Shown in pieces: positions 34,454-43,735 of a stretch of DNA of 64,000 nucleotides. The DNA comes from Pseudomonas sp. FP2196. GTDB lineage: Bacteria; Pseudomonadota; Gammaproteobacteria; Pseudomonadales; Pseudomonadaceae. Every line of letters starts with the position of its first letter. Position 1 is the first letter of the stretch. Where the stretch lies: NCBI RefSeq assembly GCF_030687715.1, contig NZ_CP117445.1, positions 499,501-563,500 of the forward strand. Reading direction: 5' to 3'. The position numbers and the translations under genes were made by a program. The notes beneath the pieces are model-generated. The model was not told the DNA's origin. It saw only the letters and a list, made by a program, of their open reading frames with translations, and ran no database searches.

Positions 34454-35515
34454 TTGCGGGTATTGCTGATCAAGACTTCATCGCTGGGCGACGTGATTCA
34501 CGCGTTGCCGGCGCTGACCGACGCGGCTCGGGCGATTCCCGGCATCCAGTTCGATTGGGTTGTGGAAGAAGGCTTCGCCGAAATCCCGACCTGGCACCCG
34601 GCCGTGGGCAAAGTGATTCCGGTGGCGATTCGCCGCTGGCGCAAAAACCTGTGGCAGACCATCAAGAGTGGTGAGTGGAAGCGCTTCAAGCAAAGCGTTC
34701 GCGCGAGCAAATATGACTTGGTGATCGACGCGCAGGGCCTGCTGAAAAGCGCCTGGCTAACCCGTTATGTCAAAGCCCCGGTAGCCGGCCTCGATAAAGG
34801 CTCGGCACGCGAGCCGATGGCGTCGCGTTTCTATGACCGCAAATTGGCCGTGGCCCGTGGTCAGCACGCCGTCGAACGCGTGCGTCAGTTGTTCGCGATT
34901 GCCTTGGGTTACGACCTCCCCAAAGGCTTGGGCGATTACGGCCTGAACGTCGAGCGTCTGGTCGAACTGCCGCGCAAAAACGCTTTCGTGGTGTTCCTCC
35001 ACGGCACCACTTGGGACACCAAGCACTGGCCGGAAGCCTACTGGCGCGAGCTGACCGAGCGTGTTGGTTACCTTGGCGTTGGCGTCAAACTGCCATGGGG
35101 TAACCCGCTCGAGAAGGCCCGCGCCGAGCGCATCGCCGCCGGTTTCAAACACGCTGAAGTGTTGCCGAAACTGAATCTGGCCGGCGTCGGCAAGGTGCTG
35201 GCCGGGGCTCAGGCCTGCGTGGCGGTGGATACCGGTCTCGGTCACCTTGCGGCAGCGCTGGATGTACCGACGATTTCGCTGTTCGGCCCGACCAACCCGG
35301 GCCTGACCGGCGCCTACGGCAAACTGCAGATTCACTTGGCCAGCGATTTCCCGTGCGCGCCGTGCCTGCAAAAGAAATGTACCTATCAACCGACCGCGCA
35401 GGATGCCCGTCAGTTTGACCTGAAACGCGAGCAGCCTCTGTGCTTCACGCGTCTGAATCCCGAGCGTGTCGCCAGCCGACTGAGCACGTTGTTAATGGCT
35501 GAGGAGCTGCGCTGA
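34454..35515 (+). CDS. waaC: ADP-heptose:LPS heptosyltransferase I WaaC
   Basis: 353-residue GT9 enzyme transferring the first heptose to Kdo. The open frame runs back to 34409 inside waaF, but the true start is almost certainly TTG 34454: GAGG lies nine bases upstream, and the protein then begins LRVLLIKTSSLGDVIHALPA, the exact family start. The acceptor/donor region VDTGLGHLAAALDVPTISLFGPTNPGLTGAYG is intact. It begins one base after the waaF stop, and its own stop overlaps the waaG start (TGATG). Confidence 0.96.
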   Translation: MRVLLIKTSSLGDVIHALPALTDAARAIPGIQFDWVVEEGFAEIPTWHPAVGKVIPVAIRRWRKNLWQTIKSGEWKRFKQSVRASKYDLVIDAQGLLKSAWLTRYVKAPVAGLDKGSAREPMASRFYDRKLAVARGQHAVERVRQLFAIALGYDLPKGLGDYGLNVERLVELPRKNAFVVFLHGTTWDTKHWPEAYWRELTERVGYLGVGVKLPWGNPLEKARAERIAAGFKHAEVLPKLNLAGVGKVLAGAQACVAVDTGLGHLAAALDVPTISLFGPTNPGLTGAYGKLQIHLASDFPCAPCLQKKCTYQPTAQDARQFDLKREQPLCFTRLNPERVASRLSTLLMAEELR

Positions 35516-36636
35516 TGCAATTGGCATTTGTCCTGTACAAGTACTTCCCGTTTGGTGGTTTGCAGCGCGACTTCATGCGCATCGCCCTCGAATGCCAGAA
35601 GCGCGGTCACCAGATTCGCGTCTACACACTGATCTGGGAAGGCGACGTGCCGCCGGGTTTCGAAGTGCTGGTGGCGCCGGTGAAGGCGTTCTTCAATCAC
35701 CGTCGCAACGAAAAACTCAGCGCATGGATGGAAGCGGATCTGGCCAAGCGTCCGGTGGATCGCCTGATCGGCTTCAACAAGATGCCGGGTCTGGACGTCT
35801 ACTACGCCGCCGACGGCTGCTTTGAAGACAAGGCGCAGAACCTGCGCAACTCGCTGTACCGCCGCTGGGGCCGCTATCGCCACTTCGCCGAGTACGAGCG
35901 CGCGGTATTCGCCAAAGACGCGAAAACTGAAGTGCTGATGATTTCCGAAGTGCAGCAGCCGCTGTTCATCAAGCATTACGACACCCCGCTTGGGCGTTTC
36001 CATCTGCTGCCGCCGGGCATCGCTCAGGATCGTCGTCGCCCCGCGGATGCTGACGAAATTCGCGCCGGCTTCCGCGCCGAATTCAGCCTCAAGGACGACG
36101 AACTGCTGCTGGTGCAGATCGGCTCCGGGTTCAAGACCAAAGGCGTAGATCGCAGCCTCAAAGCGCTGGCCGCATTGCCGACCGAACTGAAGAAGCGCAC
36201 CCGGCTGTTTGTAATTGGTCAGGATGACCCCAAATTGTTCCAGATGCAGAGTGCAACTTTGGGCCTGGGCGATAACGTGACGTTCCTCAAGGGCCGCAGC
36301 GATATCCCGCGTTTTCTGCTCGGCGCCGATTTGTTGATCCACCCGGCGTACAACGAAAACACCGGTACAGTGCTCCTCGAAGCGCTGGTAGCCGGTCTAC
36401 CGGTGCTGGTCAGCGCTGTCTGCGGTTACGCCCATTACATTGCCGAGGCGGATGCCGGGCGAGTGCTGGACGAACCGTTCGATCAGGCGCAACTGACGCA
36501 GTATCTGACCGAAATGTTGAAAGACGACGCTGCACGCGCGGCCTGGAGCCGCAATGGTCTGGCCTTCGCCGAGACGGCCGACCTCTACAGCATGCCGCAG
36601 CACGCGGCCGATGTGATTCTGGCGGAGCACGCTTAA
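35515..36636 (+). CDS. waaG: LPS core glucosyltransferase WaaG
   Basis: 373-residue GT4 (GT-B fold, retaining) enzyme that adds the first outer-core hexose to heptose II. The N-terminal family pattern is LAFVLYKYFPFGGLQRDFMRIALEC. The C-terminal nucleotide-sugar site has HPAYNENTGTVLLEALVAGLPVLVS with the E-x7-E pair. The start overlaps waaC by one base, and the next gene follows with no gap. Confidence 0.96.
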   Translation: MQLAFVLYKYFPFGGLQRDFMRIALECQKRGHQIRVYTLIWEGDVPPGFEVLVAPVKAFFNHRRNEKLSAWMEADLAKRPVDRLIGFNKMPGLDVYYAADGCFEDKAQNLRNSLYRRWGRYRHFAEYERAVFAKDAKTEVLMISEVQQPLFIKHYDTPLGRFHLLPPGIAQDRRRPADADEIRAGFRAEFSLKDDELLLVQIGSGFKTKGVDRSLKALAALPTELKKRTRLFVIGQDDPKLFQMQSATLGLGDNVTFLKGRSDIPRFLLGADLLIHPAYNENTGTVLLEALVAGLPVLVSAVCGYAHYIAEADAGRVLDEPFDQAQLTQYLTEMLKDDAARAAWSRNGLAFAETADLYSMPQHAADVILAEHA

Positions 36637-37443
36637 ATGAAGTTGATGCTGGCTGAACCGTTCAAGAGCCTCTGGGCCGGACGCGACCCGTTCGCTGAAG
36701 TCGAGGGCTTGCAGGGCGAGGTTTATCGCGAGCTGGAAGCCCGCCGGACATTGCGCACGGAAGTCGATGGCAACGGATTTTTCGTCAAGATCCATCGTGG
36801 CATCGGCTGGGGCGAAATCTTCAAGAACCTGCTGACCGCCAAGCTGCCGGTGCTTGGCGCGGGTCAGGAGTGGCAGGCTATCCAGCGTTTGCAGCAAGTC
36901 GGCGTGCCGACCATGACTGCTGTCGCCTATGGCGAGAAGGGCAGCAACCCGGCGGATCAGCATTCGTTCATCGTCACTGAAGAGCTGGCACCGACCATCA
37001 GCCTCGAAGACTTCAGTATCGACTGGGTCAAACAGCCGCCCGAACCAAAACTCAAGCGTGCACTGATCGCCGAAGTGGCGCGTATGACCGGCATGATGCA
37101 TCGCGCCGGCGTCAACCACCGCGACTGCTACATCTGCCATTTCCTGCTGCACACCGACAAACCGGTGATGGCGGAGGACTTCAAGCTGTCGGTGATCGAC
37201 CTGCACCGTGCCCAGACCCGTGCAAAGATTACCCAGCGCTGGCGCAACAAGGATCTGGCAGCGCTGTACTTTTCCGCGCTGGACATCGGCCTGACCCGTC
37301 GCGACAAACTGCGTTTCCTCAAAAGCTATTTCCAGCAGCCGCTGCGCCAGATCCTGGCTGAAGAAGCGCCGCTGCTGAACTGGCTGGAAGGCAAGGCCAA
37401 CAAGCTCTATGCGCGTAAACAGCGATACGGGGATGCGCTCTGA
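36637..37443 (+). CDS. waaP: LPS core heptose I kinase WaaP (RfaP)
   Basis: 268-residue sugar kinase of the protein-kinase-like fold that phosphorylates heptose I of the inner core. In P. aeruginosa it is essential and needs acyl carrier protein. The catalytic loop reads NHRDCYICHFLL with the aspartate at residue 163, as in PAO1 WaaP. The metal-binding aspartate is in LSVIDLHRAQ. The N-terminal start MKLMLAEPFKSLWAGRDPF is typical. It begins directly after the waaG stop and shares a base with the next gene (TGATG). Confidence 0.96.
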   Translation: MKLMLAEPFKSLWAGRDPFAEVEGLQGEVYRELEARRTLRTEVDGNGFFVKIHRGIGWGEIFKNLLTAKLPVLGAGQEWQAIQRLQQVGVPTMTAVAYGEKGSNPADQHSFIVTEELAPTISLEDFSIDWVKQPPEPKLKRALIAEVARMTGMMHRAGVNHRDCYICHFLLHTDKPVMAEDFKLSVIDLHRAQTRAKITQRWRNKDLAALYFSALDIGLTRRDKLRFLKSYFQQPLRQILAEEAPLLNWLEGKANKLYARKQRYGDAL

Positions 37444-38177
37444 TGGCGGGTTGGACTCTTGAGCCGCAATACAGCGATCTCGCCGAAGATTTCGGCAGCC
37501 TCGACGCTGTATTTGCCCTGCAAGGCGAGCGCCTGACCCGTGACCCGTTGTCCGAGGTCATTCGTGTGCAACGCAATGGCGTCAACTATTACGTCAAGCG
37601 CTACGTCGGTGCCGGAAAAGGCCTGCGCCGTTATCTCGGCAAGCCACGGGTGAAAATGGAATGGCAGAACCTCAAGCGCTTCGCCAAGTGGGGCATCCCC
37701 ACCGCCGAAGTGGTGGCCTGGGGGCTGGAGCGTCGCGGCGCGGCGTATGACCGTGGCGCGATGATCACCCGCGAACTGCCCAATACCGAAGACCTCTCGG
37801 CGCTCGCCGAGCGCAAGGACCCGAAGCTCAAGGATCGCGCCTGGGTTGACGGTGTCAGCCGGCAATTGGCCGGGTATACCCGGACGATGCATGATCAGCG
37901 TTTTACTCATAATGACCTGAAATGGCGCAACCTGTTGATCGATGATCAGGCGCGCATATTTCTCATCGATTGCCCCAATGGCGAGTTCTGGCGCGGGTTC
38001 TGGCTCAAGTACCGAATCACCAAGGATCTGGCCTGTCTCGACAAGCTCGCCAAATATCATCTGTCCAATACCCAACGCCTGCGCTTTTATATGCAATACC
38101 GCCAGTGCGATCGGCTGAATGCTGCCGACAAGAAACGGATTCGGCACGTGGTGAGATTTTTCGAGGGACGTGAATGA
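37443..38177 (+). CDS. wapP: LPS core kinase WapP-like (InaA/RfaP family)
   Basis: 244-residue kinase-like protein in the PA5008 (WapP) slot. The catalytic loop is complete, HNDLKWRNLL, with the aspartate at residue 158. The metal site is FLIDCPNGEF. An ATP-binding lysine is plausible in YYVKRYVGAGKG. It probably phosphorylates a second core position. The gene overlaps waaP by one base and the next kinase gene by four (ATGA). Confidence 0.88.
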   Translation: MAGWTLEPQYSDLAEDFGSLDAVFALQGERLTRDPLSEVIRVQRNGVNYYVKRYVGAGKGLRRYLGKPRVKMEWQNLKRFAKWGIPTAEVVAWGLERRGAAYDRGAMITRELPNTEDLSALAERKDPKLKDRAWVDGVSRQLAGYTRTMHDQRFTHNDLKWRNLLIDDQARIFLIDCPNGEFWRGFWLKYRITKDLACLDKLAKYHLSNTQRLRFYMQYRQCDRLNAADKKRIRHVVRFFEGRE

Positions 38178-38926
38178 CTGATTTTCTGGCCGAAGAAGAC
38201 CGGGCGCTGCTTGAGCGCCACGGTCTAGGCACTTTTGACGCCCTGTGGGCCAAGCAGCTAGAAGCGGTGGATGAGCCTAATACCGCTCGTGGCGGCTGGA
38301 GCAGCGTGTTTCGTCTGGATCTTGAGGGCCAGGGTTACTACCTCAAGCGCCAGAGCAATTACCTGACTCGCACCTTGCATGCGCCCTTCGGCGAGCCAAG
38401 CTTTGCTCGTGAATTTCGCAACATCAGCCGTTATCGCAAGCTCGGCATTCCGGCGCTGCAAGCCGCTTTTTTCGGTGAGCGTAAAGTCGACGGCGAAGTT
38501 CGCGCAATCTTGCTGACGCGCGCGCTGGACGGCTGGAGCGATCTCGAATCGCTGCTGGCGCGTTGGTCACAGCTCAGCGTTGCGCAGCAATCGGCCATCC
38601 TCAAGGCTTGCGGGCTGCTGGCTCGGCATCTGCACGGTGTCCGTCAGGTGCATGGTTGTTTTTACCCCAAACACATTTTTTTGCGAGCCAGCGGTGACGG
38701 GTATCAGGCGCAACTGATCGACCTTGAAAAGACCCGGCCGTTATTGTTCGGCATGCGTGACCGGATCAAGGATCTGGAGCCGCTGCAACGTCGTGCGCCT
38801 GAGTGGAGCGAGGCGCAATTGCGTGAATTGCTCGCGGCATATCTCGATCAGTCCACCGACAGTTCGCTGCTCGACAACTGGCTTGCCCGGCTGACGGCGC
38901 GACGTAGTCACAAGGAGACCCGCTGA
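38174..38926 (+). CDS. wapQ: LPS core kinase WapQ-like (InaA family)
   Basis: 250-residue member of the same kinase family in the PA5007 (WapQ) slot. The ATP-lysine candidate is in YYLKRQSNYLTR. The catalytic loop reads HGCFYPKHIFL, so a cysteine (162) stands where WaaP and WapP have aspartate. The metal site LIDLEKTRP is kept. Either the catalytic base lies elsewhere or activity is altered. It overlaps both neighbours by one to four bases, so it is made with them. Confidence 0.82.
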   Translation: MTDFLAEEDRALLERHGLGTFDALWAKQLEAVDEPNTARGGWSSVFRLDLEGQGYYLKRQSNYLTRTLHAPFGEPSFAREFRNISRYRKLGIPALQAAFFGERKVDGEVRAILLTRALDGWSDLESLLARWSQLSVAQQSAILKACGLLARHLHGVRQVHGCFYPKHIFLRASGDGYQAQLIDLEKTRPLLFGMRDRIKDLEPLQRRAPEWSEAQLRELLAAYLDQSTDSSLLDNWLARLTARRSHKETR

Positions 38927-40377
38927 TGCAATTGTCCGCGCTGGCCGCTGTCGGGCGAGCCCCAGAACTGCCGCTGACGGTGACCCTGTCCGATGCGGCC
39001 GGCGCTGCGGATCTGCAGTTGTTGAGTCTGCTGCGGGTGTTGCCTGGGCAGCGTTACGTTGGTGCCGGCGTCTGGCGCGGCCGGCCGGTGCTGGCAAAGT
39101 TGCTGGTCGGCAGCAAGGCTGCCCGGCACTTTCAGCGTGAGCTGGAAGGTGTGCGCTTGCTGGCTGCTCAAGGTCTGACGACTCCGCTGCTGCTGGCCGA
39201 TGGTCTGGTGAACGGTGAGGGTGGCTGGCTGCTGTTCGATTTCCTTGAGGGGGCCGAAAGCCTTGGTGAGGCCTGGACGAAAGTCGAGACGCTGCCGGTG
39301 CTGGCGGATGAACAATCCGCCGTATTGGCCGAGGCGCTCGGCGCCATCGGTCAGTTGCACGGCAAGGGGCTTTGGCAGGAAGACCTGCATCTGGACAATC
39401 TGCTGCGACATGGCGGTCAGTTGTACTTGATCGACGGTGCCGGCATTTGTGTGGAAACCGCCGGTCAACCGCTGTCACGGCAGAAGGTTCTGGAAAACCT
39501 CGGTGTGTTTTTTGCTCAGTTGCCCAAGGCGCTCGAGCAGTACACAGAAGAGTTGCTGGTTTATTACCTGCTGAGCAACAGCGAGCACGCGTTGCCGCTG
39601 GAAGCCTTGCAGAAACAGATCGACAAGGTGCGCCGCTGGCGTTTGAAGGATTACCTGATCAAGGTCGGCCGTGAATGCACGCTGTTCAGCGTCCAGCGTG
39701 GGGCGTTTGGTTTGCGGGCGATCCGGCGCGAGGAAGAAACGGCCATGGTGCCGGTGCTTGAGCAGGCCGATGGGCTGCTTGATCAAGGCCACCTCTATAA
39801 AACCGGCGGTGCCGCGAGCGTCGGCAAGGTCGAAGTGGGCGCGCGCGCACTGGTGATCAAGCGCTATAACATCAAGGGCTTTGCCCATTGGCTCAAGCGT
39901 TTCTGGCGTCCGAGTCGAGCCTGGCACTCGTGGCGCGAGGGCAATCGTCTGGCGTTTCTTGGTATTGCCACGCCCAAGCCGCTGGCGGTGCTGGAAAAGC
40001 GTTTTTTGTGGTTGCGCAGTCGCGCATATCTGGTGACCGAGTTCCTGCCGGGGCCAGACATCATCGAGCGCTTCGCTCCTTACGTTGAAAACGGCGAGGC
40101 GCCGGAATCGGAATTGCAGGCGCTGGATGTGCTGTTTGCGCAATTGATTGCCGAACGCATCAGTCATGGTGATTTCAAGGGGCATAATCTGTTCTGGCAG
40201 GACGATCGCTGGGCACTGATCGATCTGGATTCAATGTGCCAGCATGGCTCGATGGGCACCTTCGTGGGTGCCTATGCGCGGGATCGCGCGCGGTTCATGC
40301 GTAACTGGCCGGAGAGTAGCGCGCTCTATCAGGTGATCGATCAGCGTTTGCCCAAAGATATCTCCAGCGTGCCCTGA
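38926..40377 (+). CDS. Tandem kinase-fold protein of the LPS core cluster (PA5006-like)
   Basis: 483-residue protein built of two kinase-like halves. The N-terminal half has QEDLHLDNLL (aspartate 153) followed by YLIDGAGI. The C-terminal half has SHGDFKGHNLF (His414, Asp416) followed by ALIDLDSM. Both keep the metal-binding aspartate, and the second has the cleaner catalytic loop. It sits immediately after wapQ (one-base overlap) in the PA5006 position. A role in phosphorylating the LPS core is inferred from family and position. The exact site is unknown. Confidence 0.8.
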   Translation: MQLSALAAVGRAPELPLTVTLSDAAGAADLQLLSLLRVLPGQRYVGAGVWRGRPVLAKLLVGSKAARHFQRELEGVRLLAAQGLTTPLLLADGLVNGEGGWLLFDFLEGAESLGEAWTKVETLPVLADEQSAVLAEALGAIGQLHGKGLWQEDLHLDNLLRHGGQLYLIDGAGICVETAGQPLSRQKVLENLGVFFAQLPKALEQYTEELLVYYLLSNSEHALPLEALQKQIDKVRRWRLKDYLIKVGRECTLFSVQRGAFGLRAIRREEETAMVPVLEQADGLLDQGHLYKTGGAASVGKVEVGARALVIKRYNIKGFAHWLKRFWRPSRAWHSWREGNRLAFLGIATPKPLAVLEKRFLWLRSRAYLVTEFLPGPDIIERFAPYVENGEAPESELQALDVLFAQLIAERISHGDFKGHNLFWQDDRWALIDLDSMCQHGSMGTFVGAYARDRARFMRNWPESSALYQVIDQRLPKDISSVP

Positions 40378-40520
40378 GAGGTTTGTTGAGCGCAGCCAAT
40401 CGCGCGCTAGGCGATGGGGGACAAGAACCGGCGACTTGTCCTACAGCCTCATCAGAAGTGATGAACTTTGCCCGCTGCAGCCTCGATGCTAGTTTGCCTG
40501 ACGACTTCGGAGGGCTGCTC

Positions 40521-40856
40521 TTGACGATCAAAAAGGCTGTGACGCTGGGCGCTTTTTCATGGGTTTTGTCAGGCTGCGGCAGCGCTCTGACGGTATTGCA
40601 AGACGATGCCGACGTTGCTCGCGACATGCGCAAGCAAAAAACCTACTGCCAATCCATTCCGCGCATTTACAGCGGTCTGGCCTACGACTTCTGCGTATTG
40701 AACGCACCGCCAGATCCAAGCGGCTACCTCGTACCTTTCGTGTTGCTGGATTTGCCGCTATCCGGTGCATTCGACACGGTTGTGCTGCCCTATACGATTT
40801 ATCGGCAGGTCACTGAGGGCCACCTCAGCATTTATTGGCGCAAGGGCGATTATTGA
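40521..40856 (+). CDS. YceK/YidQ-family lipoprotein
   Basis: 111-residue predicted lipoprotein. The frame is open from 40383, but a TTG at 40521 has GGAGGG eight bases upstream and gives a perfect lipoprotein signal: a Lys-Lys N-terminus, a hydrophobic stretch and the lipobox LSGC with the modified cysteine near residue 19. The mature part has the YceK pattern (YSGLAYDF, then LDLPLSGAFDTVVLPYTI). Function is unknown for the family. Residue +2 after the cysteine is Gly, not Asp, so sorting to the outer membrane is expected. It lies between the LPS kinases and the carbamoyltransferase. Confidence 0.82.
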   Translation: MTIKKAVTLGAFSWVLSGCGSALTVLQDDADVARDMRKQKTYCQSIPRIYSGLAYDFCVLNAPPDPSGYLVPFVLLDLPLSGAFDTVVLPYTIYRQVTEGHLSIYWRKGDY

Positions 40857-40930
40857 GCCAAACGACAAGGTATATCTGAACCATTCACTCCGGGGCAATT
40901 CGCACAGGGTAATTCCCGTCACGTTTACGC

Positions 40931-40936
40931 TATAAT
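40931..40936 (+). promoter_or_regulatory. Candidate -10 element for the carbamoyltransferase gene
   Basis: A consensus TATAAT in CGCTATAATCCCGCCC about 93 bases upstream of the GTG start. No good -35 is seen at 16-18 bases, so the promoter may be activator-dependent. The leader contains a small hairpin (CTCGCCTCGCGCGAGGGC). Confidence 0.45.
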
Positions 40937-41028
40937 CCCGCCCTTTAGCTGTCTCTCGCCTCGCGCGAGGGCACATCAATTTTCAAGGCGCATCGCGCCT
41001 GCATGCAGACTAAAGAGGCTAGACCCCT

Positions 41029-42783
41029 GTGGCATTGACGATTCTTGGCCTGTCCGGCGCCCTTAGCCATGACCCTTCAGCAGCCTTGTACATCGACGGC
41101 AAGCTGGTGGCGGCGGCTGAAGAAGAGCGCTTCGTACGCGATAAGCATGCAAAGAACCGCATGCCCTACGAATCGGCGAAGTTCTGTCTTGAACAGGCCG
41201 GCATCAAGCCGTCCGACGTTGACGTGGTTGCGATCCCGTTCGCCCCGATCAGCCTGTTCGGCAAGGCCCGCTGGCACTATGCCAAGCGGTACTGGTACGC
41301 CCCGGACCGCGCCCTCGACGCGATCCTGATGGGTAACCGTCGCTACAAGCGCTATCGCAACAAGATTGTCTGGTGCCTCGAGCAACTGGGCTTTGATCCG
41401 AAAAAAATCAAGATCGAGCCCGTCGAGCATCATTTGGCTCACGCTTCCAGCGCATACCACTGCTCCGGTTTCAAAGAGAAAACCGCGATCCTCGGTATCG
41501 ACGGCAAGGGCGAGTACGCCACGACCTTCTTCGGTTATGGCGAAAACGGCAAGATCCACAAGATCAAGGAATTCTTCGATCCGGACTCCCTCGGCGGCCT
41601 GTACGGTGCGATCACCGAATTCCTCGGTTTCGAGATGCTCGATGGCGAGTTCAAGGTCATGGGCATGGCGCCATACGGTGACGCCAGCAAATACGATTTC
41701 TCGCGTCTGGCTTCGTTTGAGAACGGCGAACTGGTGATCAACACCGACTACGCCAACGTGATCGGCCTGCGTCGCTACAAAGAGAAGGGCAAGGGTTTCT
41801 ACTTCTCGCCGAAGCTGATCGAATGGCTTGGCCCGAAACGTGAGGGCGATATCGCTGACGAACCTTACATCCACTACGCCGCGAGCATGCAAGCGCTGTT
41901 CGAGAAACTGGCGTTGCAGATGATCGACTACTACCTGGGCGATGTGCTCAAGGAAACCGGCAAGCTGGCGTTCGCTGGCGGCTGTGCGTTGAACGTCAAG
42001 CTCAACCAGAAAATTATCGCCCGTGACGACATCAAGGAACTGTTCGTTCAACCAGCGTCCGGTGATGCCGGCACCGCAGTTGGCGCCGCAGCCTATGTGT
42101 CCCACGCCCGTGGCGTACCGGTCGAGAAGATGGAGCACGTCTACCTCGGCCCGTCCTACAGCAACGAAGACGTGATCGCCGCATGCGCCCGTCACGAGAG
42201 CAAACCGGCCTGGCGCAAACTCGACAACATGCCGGAGCAGATCGCCAAAATCATGGTCGAGGGCAATCCGGTGGCCTGGTTCCAGGGTCGCATGGAGTTC
42301 GGTCCGCGTGCGCTGGGTGGTCGTTCAATCATCGGTTGCCCGAGCGTGGCCGGCGTTGCTGATCGTATTAACCACCAGATCAAGTTCCGCGAGCGCTGGA
42401 GGCCTTTCTGCCCGTCGATGCTCGACACCGTTGCTCCACAGATGATCAAGATCGATCACCCGGCGCCGTTCATGACCTTCACCTTTGAAGTGGCCGAAGA
42501 GTGGAAGACCCGCGTGCCGGAAGTTGTCCACGAAGACGGTACGTCCCGTGCCCAGGTGCTCAAGCGCGAGTACAATCCGCGCTACTACGACATGATGAAG
42601 GCGCTGGAAAATCTGACCGGCAATGGCGTGTCGCTGAACACCTCGCTCAACCGTCGAGGTGAACCGATGATCTGCTCTCCGACCGATGCGCTGAACATGT
42701 TTTTCGGCTCCGATCTGGAATACCTGATCATGGAAGATATTCTGGTCGTTAAAGAGGGTGTAAAAGGATACGGTCTTGACTGA
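41029..42783 (+). CDS. wapO: LPS core carbamoyltransferase WapO (NodU family)
   Basis: 584-residue carbamoyltransferase of the NodU/CmcH type that places a carbamoyl group, from carbamoyl phosphate via carbamoyl-AMP, on heptose II of the Pseudomonas core. The N-terminal TsaD-like domain starts ILGLSGALSHDPSAALYIDG and has VEHHLAHASSAYHCSG. The C-terminal domain has FQGRMEFGPRALGGRSIIG. The start is GTG 41029 with AGAGG upstream. It corresponds to PAO1 PA5005 and overlaps the next glycosyltransferase by eight bases. Confidence 0.93.
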   Translation: MALTILGLSGALSHDPSAALYIDGKLVAAAEEERFVRDKHAKNRMPYESAKFCLEQAGIKPSDVDVVAIPFAPISLFGKARWHYAKRYWYAPDRALDAILMGNRRYKRYRNKIVWCLEQLGFDPKKIKIEPVEHHLAHASSAYHCSGFKEKTAILGIDGKGEYATTFFGYGENGKIHKIKEFFDPDSLGGLYGAITEFLGFEMLDGEFKVMGMAPYGDASKYDFSRLASFENGELVINTDYANVIGLRRYKEKGKGFYFSPKLIEWLGPKREGDIADEPYIHYAASMQALFEKLALQMIDYYLGDVLKETGKLAFAGGCALNVKLNQKIIARDDIKELFVQPASGDAGTAVGAAAYVSHARGVPVEKMEHVYLGPSYSNEDVIAACARHESKPAWRKLDNMPEQIAKIMVEGNPVAWFQGRMEFGPRALGGRSIIGCPSVAGVADRINHQIKFRERWRPFCPSMLDTVAPQMIKIDHPAPFMTFTFEVAEEWKTRVPEVVHEDGTSRAQVLKREYNPRYYDMMKALENLTGNGVSLNTSLNRRGEPMICSPTDALNMFFGSDLEYLIMEDILVVKEGVKGYGLD

Positions 42784-43684
42784 GACATTGATCAGCGTCG
42801 TGATTCCCGTTTACAACTACGCGAGAACCCTGCCCCGTGCAGTGGAATCGGTGTTGGCGCAACTGGATGAAGCGACGGCAGATCTGTTGGTCATCGACGA
42901 TGGGTCGACGGACGAGACGCCTGAGGTAGTGGAGAGACTTCTGCTCAAGCATGGCGGGCGTTTTCGCGCGCTGCGCAAAAGCAATGGCGGCTTGTCGACA
43001 GTGCGCAATCGGGGGATCGAAGAGACGACCGGTCAGTATCTGGTTTTCCTTGATTCCGACGACGAAATGGCGCCCGGCGCATTGGCTGCACTTTCAGAAC
43101 ATATCGCCAGCAACCCTGAAAGCCGGATGGTCATTGGCGCCCACTTGTCGGTGTTTGCTGACGGCAGGCGCAGCCTGCAGCCAGCCAAACCCTTGCCTTT
43201 GACCCCCCGGCAGCGATTGCAGGGCTACCTGCTGGACAAGACCGTATCGATTTCCAACGGCGCCTGTGCAATGCATCGTGATGTATTTGTTCCGGGTAAT
43301 TACCCGGAGCATTTGCGCAACGTCGAGGACTTGCCAGTGTTTGCTCAAGTGCTGGCGCGTTTTCCTTGCAGTGTTCTGGACAAGCCTCTGGCACTTATCT
43401 ACAAGCACGCCGACAGCATGCGCCATGATTTGCGCCAAAGTCTTGCGGCCGGTACCGAGCAGGTTGTCAGCGAAGTGTTCTCCAAGCGACGGATGCCGGA
43501 AGGGATGCACGACCTGCGGCAGGCATTTCTGGCGCAGCGTTGCCTGTCGTTGTTCCGCGATTGTTATTCCCATGGCGAGTACGACTTGGCCAAGACCTTC
43601 TATTTTCAGGCATTGCGTGCAGACTGGCGTACGGTTTCGCGTTGGTCATACACTCGCAAGGCTTTGCGGCTGCTGTTTCGGTAA
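42776..43684 (+). CDS. Family 2 glycosyltransferase, LPS core
   Basis: 302-residue GT2 (GT-A fold) enzyme. The N-terminal domain shows VVIPVYNYARTLPRAVESVL, the nucleotide-binding LLVIDDGSTDET, NGGLSTVRNRG and the metal DxD in FLDSDDEM. It starts at TTG 42776 inside the end of wapO, with AAGGA eight bases before. It holds the place of wapH in PAO1, but equivalence cannot be claimed by eye. The sugar donor is unknown. Confidence 0.88.
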   Translation: MTETLISVVIPVYNYARTLPRAVESVLAQLDEATADLLVIDDGSTDETPEVVERLLLKHGGRFRALRKSNGGLSTVRNRGIEETTGQYLVFLDSDDEMAPGALAALSEHIASNPESRMVIGAHLSVFADGRRSLQPAKPLPLTPRQRLQGYLLDKTVSISNGACAMHRDVFVPGNYPEHLRNVEDLPVFAQVLARFPCSVLDKPLALIYKHADSMRHDLRQSLAAGTEQVVSEVFSKRRMPEGMHDLRQAFLAQRCLSLFRDCYSHGEYDLAKTFYFQALRADWRTVSRWSYTRKALRLLFR

Positions 43685-43735
43685 TGGTTCGCGCAGTGCA
43701 TGCGCGTACCTGGTAATGAGTGTTGAGGTGGCTGG

